64,000 bases of DNA, taken from the NCBI RefSeq assembly GCF_963678635.1, contig NC_087067.1:2356001-2420000 (forward strand), written 5' to 3'. The DNA is from Symsagittifera roscoffensis (lineage: Eukaryota > Xenacoelomorpha > Acoela > Convolutidae). A program made the position numbers and the translations under genes. The notes under the pieces were generated by a model, which saw only the letters and a program-made list of their open reading frames with translations, was not told the DNA's origin and searched no databases. This document shows, piece by piece, positions 22,701-34,700 of this stretch (positions are counted from its first letter, which is position 1; the number at the start of each line of letters is the position of its first letter).

Positions 22701-25700
22701 ATTTTTGTAAACTCGTTTGGGGCTCGGAGAGTATAAAACTGTTGCAATAATCTTGTCATCCTTGCCAGGGATCATTCAACAAAGTTTGGAGTTTTCCAAA
22801 AATAACTGCTAAAGGAACGACCTGGCACGCCATAACTTTACAAGCAAGTCGACAATTTCCAAATCACTTGGTTAGATTAAGACAATCTCAAAAGACCTTG
22901 CTCATCATTGAATCTGCGTTTTTGCCAAAATTTTCGAGGAAACGAATCATGTTGCATCGAATGTAAGGTTAACAAGACAGCTCGTATCAGGGCGAAGCCC
23001 TGAATGTTCCGACTGCCTTTTAAGATTTATGGAGCAGCAGTAATAACATAAAAAATTAAAAGGAATAAAATGAAATGAAATTTTTTTTCTTCTAAAAGTT
23101 AAAATTTTTTGAGAAAATCATCACCCCACACGCCATATTAAGTACAAAAAGATAGATTTCGTTCCTTGTAACAAATCAATTATGGCACATAAGCTTCGTT
23201 CAACCAATTTGGAGCGATTCATAAGCGGATTAAATCTCCGCTTACGCGTTAATAGCGCAAATTATATCGCGCGTTAATTGTCCCAAATTGGTCAAAATGG
23301 CCAAAATGGCAATCTTTAAACCCTCATAACCTTATGAAAAATGATCACAGGTGAAATATCTTTTCAAATTTGAGCTCAGGATAACAATCCCTTTTGAATG
23401 ATATAAAAAAATTCCGTCAAAAATGGCTAGTTAAAAAGTCGAAATTTGTCTGAAGAAAAAAAAACCCACCCCGAGCACAAATATTCCGTTACTTTCGTAT
23501 CGAAAGTCAGAACAAAAAAAACGGCGGAATCAGAGATTTTCTGCGTTATTTCAGTGATATTACACCGCTGGTTAAGCGCTACTTAATTGCTGTAACAGCG
23601 CTGAGTCAACACTTAATCATCGCTTTTCAGCGTTATTCCAGTGCTGTTTCATCGCTGATTCATCGCTGATTCATATTAGGGCTATTTGCAGCGCCGAATC
23701 CGCACTGATCAGATTCTGTTTCATCGATGCCACTCGATGCATTAACACTGCGCTAAATGTGAATTTTGCTGTAAGTTCGACCCGGCTTTTCTATTCTTGT
23801 ATAAGCTTAGTTATTATTCCTATTTCAAAAATATCTCTATCTTCGTTTTTCTTTATAATTAGAAAAGAAAAACGTGTTTCCTTGTTGGTTCATAGATATC
23901 CCAAGTGGTGTTCGTAGAACTCATTTAAAGTACAGTCACGGAAATAGTTGCAATTTTTTCTTTTCAAAGAGCAAAAGAAGTAATTGTTTCTTCACAATTT
24001 TGTCGTTTTCTCTGCAACTGTTTAAGGTATAAAGGTTTCAATTTTGACAAAAAGTAGATTGAACTATTTGAAAGGGCTTAGACGGGCCAGAGCTTTAGAA
24101 ATCTTTTGAATGCGTAAACTAGCCACTATATCAAAATGAGTTTCAGAGGTGTTTGTTCTTGCTGTGAAAACAACGTCGCAAACAATATAAGGAATGGGAA
24201 TTTATGGGCTCAAGTAAAATTTTTGGGAAATTGATGAGTTTAGCTTACTCTTTAAGCCGGCGAAAAGTGACAGAGAACAGAGCTGAAAGGTCCGGCGTCG
24301 AGACACTTCATATTTGTTTTGACGGCACTTTCATTAGAAGCATATACCAGAATTTTGAACAAAATTGCCACACTGTATACCTGCTGATGAGAATTCTGAG
24401 CATAAGTTGATGAAATAAATTTCCTACCAATGTAAGGCATCGTAAACATTGGCCGTTTTCGGACGCTGGACCAAACAACTCAATTCTGTTATTTGTCGTT
24501 TTCAGCAGCATAAAGAGTAACTCAATCTCATCAAATTCCCAAAGAACTGATTTGAGTCCATTAGTTCATGTTCCTTATAATGTTTGCAAGGTTATTTCCA
24601 CAGAAGTAACTCTCTAAAACTAGCTATGAGATTCTAGCTAATTTACGCGTTCAAAACAAAATTTTTCCAAATTTTAGCCCCATTAAGAACTTCCATGTTG
24701 TTTCATCTACCTTGTTTCAAAATTTGAATCATATTACGTAAACAGGTGCAGAGAAAATGAGAAAAAATGAAGAAAAACCTTGTTTGTTTGCTCGTTGAAG
24801 TAAAAAGTTTGCTACTCATAAGTCCCGTGACTCTATAATAACAAAAATATTCGCCGAAATGAAAATTTTAAAAACGGAAAAAATTTCAGTGACGATACAA
24901 AAGGGTTGTACTTAGATTGTTGGCTACTCAGAAATGCTGATATTTAAAAAACATCTGGACTGCTCATTTGGACGGTGAAAGGTTTGCATTACCATTTGAA
25001 CAATTGAGCTATACGTTTTATAAAAAACGCTTGAAATTATTGCTTCGTGGAAAACTTTCAACTATTGATTTTTCATCTGTTCTCAAAAAAAGCAAAAAAA
25101 AAAACAAATTTTTATAAACGACCGCGAAAACAAAAACTCAAAAAGTTTCAAATCTGAAAATATGTTCATTTTCCAAGTTCGCTTGAAAATAGTGCTTTCT
25201 GGAAAACTTTCAAATAATGATTTTTCATCTGTTCTCAAAAAAAGCAAAAAAAAAAAACAAATTTTTATAAACGACCGCGAAAACAAAAACTCAAAAAGTT
25301 TCAAATCTGAAAATATGTTCATTTTCCAAGTTCTGGTTTTTTATCGCTATGTTTGGGTTATTCTACGCTACTTGCAGATCAACTTAAGTTATTAGAAAAA
25401 TTCGTTTTTGGGAGATATTTAGACTGACATGCAGTCAGAAGAGACAAGAATGATGCGCTGATTGTCATCGTATGTCATCGGGTTTTTCTAAATCAAGGGA
25501 AAAGCCACGCACCCAAATTCATTTTGAAGAACCGCGATTTGATTTTTTGTTGGCTGATTTTTTTTATTGCTGGTCAGTTTTTCAAAAAACAAGAGAGGAT
25601 GCTATTGTTTGGTTTGATTGCTTGTTCCTGCAGACCAGTATCGATACCCTTGCTACAAAGTTCTAATAATTTTATATCACATGAGATAGGAGAAACTACT

Positions 25701-28700
25701 AGGTTTGAAAGTTGCTTAGAAAATTTTTTATGATGCCTTGCTCATAGGCTATCTATCAAGCCGTACTAAAAATCAATCAAAATTGAAACGGTGCATATTA
25801 AAACTTCAAAAAAAGCGATTTTTTTGCTCGATCTAATTATTTTTTTTTTGGATATTTTTGGGCAGCTTTTGTATAATTTTGATGCAAAAAATTGCACTTT
25901 TTTGGCGGAATCTCCCTTTTAAGATTAGATTATTTTATCGCCAAAGGCGTCTTTAGAAAACCTTTAGGGTTGATCGGCTAAAAATGACACTAGTAGATCA
26001 AGAAAAGTTATCTTGCAAGAATCTTGCAAGAATTTTTGAAAGACAATGCAGTTGTTAACCTCCTTTAAAGCTAACGTATTTTAAGCACGTGTTCTAAAAC
26101 ATTTCTGTAGCAACTGCAGTGGTAACATGTAAAGCAAATCATCAACAAAAACGAAAAAAAAAGAAAATTGTAACCGCAATATATATAAACATACTTGTTC
26201 ATCGTATATATGTGAACACGACTTTCCAGATTTCTCAAGCTAACTGGCTCTATTGATCAAAATTTTGATATAAATAACAATAAATTAAACTTTGTTCTCT
26301 AGAATTACAAAACTACATAAATTGATTTTAAAACAAATCAAAAAAATGTGTTTTCGGAAATCCTGATTCGGAAGGCATAAATTATAACCATAAATTGAAA
26401 AAATCTTGCAAGATTACCTTTCTTGATTGACTAGGAGAATATTATAAAATAATACGAAAGGGAGACATTTAGGTTGGTGAGGGCGTCAAATCCCTGAGTG
26501 GCTGCGGTTTTTGTTTTTTGCTGAGGATCTGGGAATAGCCATCCCGACTGTATGCTTAATTTTTGACCGAATATTTGGATTTATTGCTGCGCGCTCCTTC
26601 CTTAAGTTTGACGTACATTGTATGTTGTGAAACAAATAAGACACTAACTTAGATGACATATTGTAACCGCGTCATTTATCTGAAACTTATTAAATAGTTT
26701 CAGATAAATTGTTGATATACTGGGACAGCCGTGGTGGTCCCCTGCATTTACTTCAAATTATTTACCTCTGCTACCGCTCGTGGACACTAGTGGGTGGACA
26801 CAGGTTGGTGGATCACATGATTGTAGTTGGAGCAAGCTCACTCAGAAGGACCCTTGACTACCTACCCTACGATCTAAGGGTAAAGTATCGAAGATTCACT
26901 TTTGCAAAATCGGGACTAAGCCTCAACCCAAACAACGTGAGTAAACTCAAGAAATTGCAGTGGTTACTTAGAAACGGTTCCCTAAAATCCAGAGAAATCA
27001 TTCTCTGGCACGACGTGATAAACAATAGTATCACAAAACATCCCAAAAACTTTAATACGAAGTGTTCCCCGGAGCAGTTAACTGAAATCATCACGAATTT
27101 TCAGCATCAAATAGCTGCGATCATATACATTCGTCGAGACGGTACCCCTCACATTTTTGAAAAGTTACGGAAGACGAAACCTCTTATCATCGACGCGATA
27201 AAACGACTTCTTCCTAAACAAAAACAAAACGACATTGATACAGTTGTTGCCCTCTCTAAACTACACCCCCCTCCGTCTCTTGAGCTGAAGTTGCTCAACA
27301 AAGTACTTTCGAAACGTCACAACCTTCGTTCACTAGTACTTCAGCAAAGATCAAAATCCAGAGTACGGCCCACCAAATCAAAGAGAGCAGCAGCAAAGAA
27401 AAAACAAGCAGCCCAATCCTCATCGCACTAGTTCTGGTGAGTCTGATTTTCTTGAGACTATTCTCTCCTGAGGTTTTTATACCTTGGAGTATCAGTCCAA
27501 GGGAATCAAAAAAACTCAATAAGTCTTCTCTAGTCTGGTTTTCTCCTGAGGTTTTATACCTTGGAGTGTCAGTTCTGAGAAGATTTTTTTGAGCAATATG
27601 GGCTCAGAAGAAAGACGCAGAAATGCTAGCGTCTCGCAAGCATCTGAGAAATCTTGTAAAACATGCAAAAAGCCGATCACAAACAAAAGTCAAATCTTTA
27701 ATTGCATTGCCTGTGGCGATGTTATGCACATGACAAAAACATGCACTGGAATATCTGAAACTGCCATCCTTGGAATTTCGGAGATCAGCCAGAACGTCCT
27801 CCTGCTCTGTAACTTTGTGTTGGAAACAATAGGAAAGAGTCGATGATCAACGATTTGATGCAAACCCGTCCATCCATTGCTGAAACAAAACTAAATGAAA
27901 TCGCCGAACAATTCTCTACTTTTAAACAAGAGATAGATTCACTTAAGCAAAAGATAGATGAAACAAGCAAAAAACCACAAAACAGAAATGAGCCAAAGCA
28001 ACCTGCCTTAAACAAACCAGAATCAAGCTATAACGGAATCCGGATAAGAGGACTGCTTGAACTGGGCTCAAAAAGTTCAAGAGATAGACACGAACACGAC
28101 TTGGAAGAGGTGAACAAACTGTTTGCGTTCTTAACAGTTGAAGCAAAAATCACAGATTTAAAACGTTTAGGAAAATACGAAGAAGGAAAAAGACCACGCA
28201 CAATAGTTGTAAATGTTTCAAATGAATGGCAAAAACGACTGATACTAATGTCCTTGGCAAAATTGAAAAACTACGACAAAACTGTCTTTGTGTCAAAAGA
28301 GCTCAGCCCAAGTGAATTTCTGATTGAGAACAAACTTCTTATGAAAAGACGAACAATGATAGAAACTGGAGTATCAGCTAAAAACCTAAGGCTAAGGGAC
28401 CTTGTCCTTTACCAATATGACGAAGAAAGTGGAAATTGGAAAAAAGTCGAAGAAAGCAATTGACTACCTACTGCCAAGTATTTAAAAATGTTATGCCTAA
28501 ATGTCAGAAGTATTTTAGACATCAACAGAAGAATAGCTCTTTCAAATGCCATTTTACAAACAGACTACGATATACTATGTCTCACAGAGACATGGCTGGT
28601 AAAGGAAATACCAGATAAAGCTCTGCATTTGGCTGGTTTTAATATAATTCGCAAAGATAGAAAAAACTCCACTTTAAAAACCAATCACGGAGGCGTACTC

Positions 28701-31700
28701 ATGGCGATAAAAGAAAATGTGCATTACGAAGAAATTGATGCTCAAATAGAAAATGAAGAATGCATAGTGGCCAAACTAACAGGTGAAACTGGGCATCATC
28801 AAATACTCTGCTGTGTTTATAATCCCCCGAAAAACAGTAAATACCAATGGAAACAACAAAACTTCATCAGTTTGTTCGAAAACCTAACAAAATTACAAAT
28901 ACAACACAACTGTAACGCAGTGTCGATTACGGGAGATATAAATTTTGAATACACTCATTGGAAAATGATGCACTCAAAGGACAAATATGAAAATGCAGTG
29001 TTAAAAAAGCTCATTGAACTTGACTATGAACAATTATTCGACTCCAAAAAAAAGCAGCTTGATGTTTTATTAACAAACAACCCTGGAGTAATACTCAACT
29101 GGCACACGGACCATTCAGCAACAAACGCATACAGCATCGACAAAGTTTCTTGCTCAGATCATTATGCTTACTCTGCAACAATTAACATGGAAGCCAGTAT
29201 CAAAGAAATAAACAAAGATGAAAGTCTGGCGTTTAACAGAGCCGATTGGAAGATAATAAATCAAGAAATAAAAGACAAACCTTTCATACCGTATTGTTAC
29301 AGTAATGTAAATGAGCTCCTTCGTCAGTGGTATGCATGGTTATGGGACAAAATAAAGAACAATGTACCCAAGGTTACATCACACAGATCAACTCTCCCCC
29401 CATGGGTGAAGCCAAGTACGTCTCACATGCTAAAAAGAGTACAAACCTTAAAACGGCGTATCGATCGGCAAAACAAACCTAATTTAAGCATTATCCTAAA
29501 ACACAAAAAACTGGAAAAAAGTCTTCAAATAGCATTGACTGCAGATCAAGCAATTTACGAAGAAACAGTAACAAGCAGTAGACGATTCAGTGACCTGCAA
29601 AAATACTTGAACAAAATAAGTAGTTCCAGGAAATATCCCCAAAAAATGTTCTACAAGGAAAAATCCACAAGAGATGACACCCAAAAAGCTACATTTTTTA
29701 ACGAATTTTTCATCAGTGTATATCAAAAGGAATCAATTCCTAACCCTCTCGCACGAAATACAAACTGTTCTCCTACAGAAGAAATCTGTACACAAATACA
29801 CATTGAAGAAACCAAAATCCAATACATTCTCAAAAATCTTTTAACAAATAAAGCGTCAGGTTTTGATGGTATAGGTAATATAATCCTAAAAAATCTTTCT
29901 GAAACTCTGTCAAAATCGCTCTATCTTCTCTTCCGCACATTCATTAACAAGCGGCTCTTCCCGACCTACTGGAAAACAAGTCAAGTGGCCCCAATTTTTA
30001 AAGAAAAGAACAAGGCGTCAGTCGAGTGCTACCGCCCAATTAGCCTCTTATGCTCCGCCTCGAAGGTCTTCGAAAAAATTATCTTTGATAATATATACCC
30101 CAAAGTTCAACCTTTCCTGGAAAACGCACAATACGGCTTCCGGCAAAAAAGGTCAGCAGTACTACAAATGGTACAATTTTTGAGCAAAGTATATGAACTC
30201 TACGATGACAAAAATGTTCAAACACTCTCAGTCCTTTATCTAGATTTTTCTAAAGCCTTTGATAAAGTTCCTCATAGTATCCTAGTCGCCAAACTACGGA
30301 ACATAGGTCTAAGCATTCAAATACAAGACATAATACAAGACTATCTAACAGATAGAATGCAGTTTGTGAAAATCAATAAAAGTTCATCAACTCTGAAAGA
30401 AGTAACTAGCGGTGTACCACAGGGCTCAATTCTTGGCCCTCTACTTTTTATCATATTCATTAACGACTTTCCCAAATGCATTGAGAATTCAGATTGTTTT
30501 GGCTATTGTGACGATATGAAGATCTTGTCTACTGAAGAAATTCATCTGCAAAAAGACACGGCAAATGTTGAAAAATGGTGCAAAGAAAATAAAATGCCGC
30601 TGAATGAAGATAAATGTAATTTGTTAAACCTCAAAGGGAAAATGGAAGTTACACTATTTAATACAAATGTTGATACCGCAAAGACCCAAAAAGACTTAGG
30701 TATTTTAATGTGTCACAACCTTTCGTGGTCAGTAAATGCTGAAAATCGCATATCAAAAGCAATGGGAGCTTTTTACAAAATCAAACGAAATATCTCGAAA
30801 AAAACATCTTTAAAGTCAAAATTAAACTTATACTGCGGATACATCGTACCAATCATAAGCTATGCATCGCAAACATGGTATCCGAACAAAGCAGAATTAA
30901 GACAACTAGAAAGAGTACAAAAACGAGCGACATCTTGGATTACAAATAACTTCAAAATGAGTTATACTGAAAGACTGAAATTTTTAAAGCTCCTTCCACT
31001 CTCAATGTACTTTGAATTACACGACATATTGTACTTAGTTTCACTACTAAAAAATAAACATGACATTGATTTGAATACAATTATTCATAAAAACGAATCA
31101 CGAACGAGACAAGCAACACGTGGTGAGATTGCTGTTCATGCAACAAGACTGAAAAAGTCAAATGAAAATTATTATATACGTTCTATTACGCTATACAACT
31201 ACTTTAGCCAAATTGTGGACTTCGAAAATCAAGATTATGACAGCCTGAAAATATCTATAACAAACACGTTTTGGAAATTCTTCAACAGAAATTTTGCAGA
31301 AAACAACTTGTGTATGTGGAGAATTCTTTGCTGGTGTGGAAACTGCAACCCACCGGGAAAAATTATGAACTTATAAACGAGGGTTCAAAACCCATGGAGA
31401 AATCCTAAAGCCTACACTACTACTACTACTACTACTACTACTATATGGAAAAGTACTAGTCATACATTTTCATATAACTATAATCAAAATTTGTCTTGAA
31501 ACGATTATTTTCGTTTTTCTTTCAAATGAGAAAAACGTTGAGTTTGCTCTTCGTTTTTTTCTTCCAAGCTTTCGTGGCCCTGTATATGCTTAATTTTTGG
31601 ACAAAGGTGCTTTATTGTTGTCCGATTGCCGCGCTCTTTTAAAAATTTTATATACAATGTATATAGTGATAACGGCATTACATTAACTCAGATGAAAAAT

Positions 31701-34700
31701 TTCTAATGAAGTTAAAAACTGCGCTTTTCACCACTTAATGTGCGGGTTTTCTTACTTGTGCAAATATTGAAGAGGACAAAACACCACAAAACTGCTCGTA
31801 TCAGGGCGAATGCCTGAATGTTCCAACTGCCTTTCAAAGTCTACGGAGCAATATTAACAAGAAAAAAATAAATGTAATAAATTGAAACGATTTTTTTTAA
31901 AGTTCGAGTTATTTTAGGAAAACCATCACCCACACGACATATAAATTGCAAAGTGATAGATTTCGTTTCTAGTAACAATTTAATTATGGCAAAAAAGCCT
32001 CCTTCAACCAATGCGGAACAAATTCTAGGACGGATTAAATCTCCGCTTCCGCGTTAATAGCGCGAAATCTATCGCGCGTTAATTGTCCCAAGTTATCTGT
32101 AAACCCATATAACTTTACAAAAACTAATTACAGGTAAAATAATACTTAAATTGTGAGCGGAAGACAACAAACTTCTTGAATAATTCAAAACAAATCCGTC
32201 AAAAATGGCTAGTTAAACATTCGAAATTTGTGCGAAGAAAAAAACAACCGCACCAATATTCCGTTACTATCGCTAAGAAAGTCGGATTAAAAAAGTAAAT
32301 CAAAACTCTTTATTTTCATTCACGGGAAAACACTACTCATATAATTTCATTTGATGGAGAATATACTAGTCACATATTTTCATAGTATGGACAAAAACAG
32401 AGTCATAAAACTTCATAGTATGGAGAAAATGCTGGTCATACAATTTAACAGAAAGGAGAAATTGCCAGTCGTGGAAATAGAGTGTAATCTCTCGGTTGGT
32501 GAAGATTCAACTTTCTGAGAAAACAAAAGTCGTGCATAAAAGTTCCTATTGAAAAGTAAACTTCTTTCAAATTAGTTTAACAATTTATGTGTGAGGTACA
32601 AAAAAGCATTTTAAAACTGACTTTCAATCTGACTTGATAGCCCTTCAAAAATAATTCTGCCTAAAAGTATATTGCTTGATCAACATAGGGCCTGTTATAA
32701 TTTATAAGATAGAAAACTCAACAGAAGCTGTTTTTCAGTGCAAGGAGTATTAATTTTGTTTTTTTTTGTTTTCGAGGTTGTACGTGACATAGCCATTCAA
32801 TGGTTCTTTTTATAAAAAAATAATCAAGCAACTTGCTTAACTTGACATACTAGCATACCTTTTTGAGATTAGAAACCTCAAAATATCAGCCACTTAAGGC
32901 CTCATAAATGCTCGAACGCACAATTTTTAAAATCGTTTTCGGAAAAAAAGTAGAGCAGCAGAAACTAAAATAAACACGAAATGTTAAGCATTTCATAACT
33001 GAAGTTCCATTCTGAGGTTCATAACTGATAACGGTTCCATAACTGAAGTTGATAGCTGAAGTTCCATTCCTGAATAAATTCTTCACTTGGTTCGCTTTAT
33101 GGTTTCTTTATATGCATATTGCCCATAAACTCAAAAGAACAAGTTTCTTATTGCTTAATTTTTTTTTGGCATACAGTGCTGATTTAAATTATCCGGACAA
33201 AACGAACAAAACTTGAATTTTCAAACGCGTTTTTCTCAAATTGGGTTAAGATTAGACAAAAAGTGAAGAGATTAAAAGTTGCTTAGAATTTTACCAGAAT
33301 TAATATGGTGCAATTTTTTCTCCGAAATTCTCAACAAAAGTTTTACCCCAAAAATGGGTCATTTTGGCTTTTTTCAATTAATCAAGAATTACGCAGAAAC
33401 TACTATGTTAATTGATGAGAAAATTTTATCACAGGAAGCCTCTTACGCAGTTCAACAAAGTTTAAGAAGGGTTAAATATCCAAAAACCAGTATAAGAGAA
33501 AAAATTATAACTTGATAGTCAATAAATGTGATTTTTACTATATAAAACCCAGAAGTTCTGTTTAAAAAAAATTTTTAAACAATTTGCGCAAATTTTTGGA
33601 GTTTTAACCCTACTTAAACTTTGTTGAGCTGCGTAAGAGGCTTCCTGTGATATAATTTTCTCATCAATTAACAAAGTGTTTTCTGCGTAATTCTTGATTA
33701 ATTGAAAAAAGCCAAAATGAGCCATTTTTGGGGTAAAACTTTTGTTGAGAACTTCGGAGAAAAAATGGCACCATATTAATTCTGGTGAAATTCTAAGCAA
33801 CTTTTGTTCTCTTCACTTTTTGTCGAATCTTAACCCAATTTGAGAAAAACGCATTTGAAAATTCAAGTTTTGTTCGTTTTTGTCCGGATAATTTAAATCA
33901 GCACTGTACACGCCTCAAAGTTAATGTACATATGACGCAAAGAAAAACTTCCGAAATTTCGGATGGTTCCAGATTGTCGGCCCATAAATTTGGGGAACTT
34001 GAATAAAATCTTGAGTAAATCGTGGTATCAAGAGCTGATTTAGGAAGAAGGCGGGTTCAACTTCTGCCTGGCCGCAATAATGACTTAAGTAATCTGTAAA
34101 AAAAATAGAAAATTATATTTTGTCGAAGAGAAGTTAAAACAAGACAAGTCTTCTCGTATCAGGGCAAATCCTTGAAGGTTCTGACTGCGTTTTAAATTAT
34201 ATGGAGCAGTGTTTGCTTCAAAAATAATGAACTTTTCAATCAAAAAAGAAAAAAAAAGGAACACGACATATTAGGTTTAGGAACACGACATATTAAGTAC
34301 AAATTGAAAAATTTTTCCTCCCTCCCAGTAACGTAGCAAGCTAGACAAATTGCCTGCTTCAACCAATGTTGAAAAAAAATTGTTTTTTTTTTATATTTGA
34401 GCTTAGGACAACAATACTTTTTGGCTGATATAAGGACGTTTGGTCAAAAATTTCTAGTTAAAAAAAAGAAATTTGCCTGGAGAAAAAAAAAACAACCCAA
34501 GCACAAATGTTCCACCATTTTACTCAAAAATTAGAACAAATACTAATTTTCTCAAAAATTTCTGGAAAGAAAAACAAAAAATGTTTAAATAACGATGGGG
34601 AAATTGCAGAAAAATAAAAAAATACGCAAAATTGCTTTCTTCGATCTTTTAAAATATTTTCCCCTCATTGATGCTTATTAGGGACGTGCCACCCCTACTG

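Larger units (their letters stand above)
26675..31446 (+). mobile_element. LINE (non-LTR retrotransposon), nearly complete, CR1/L2-like group
   Basis: Plus-strand order: an SGNH-like ORF (26817-27431), ORF1 with PHD-type zinc finger, coiled coil and RNA-binding-like domain (27598-28463, one frame break), ORF2 with endonuclease and reverse transcriptase (28488-31376, intact), then a short 3' sequence ending in an (ACT)n tail. A PHD-type finger in ORF1, an apurinic-type endonuclease and a short microsatellite tail fit the CR1/L2/Rex-type clades; the precise clade is undetermined. It lies in opsin intron 1, antisense to that gene. The left limit is uncertain: a 13-bp inverted repeat, TTTATCTGAAACT/AGTTTCAGATAAA, at 26675-26708 is the last distinctive feature. 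Confidence 0.85.

Noticed and set aside
33279-33800. Two similar small proteins encoded divergently
   Set aside because: They lie in the inverted arms of one fold-back element, so similarity follows from the repeat; no known domain.
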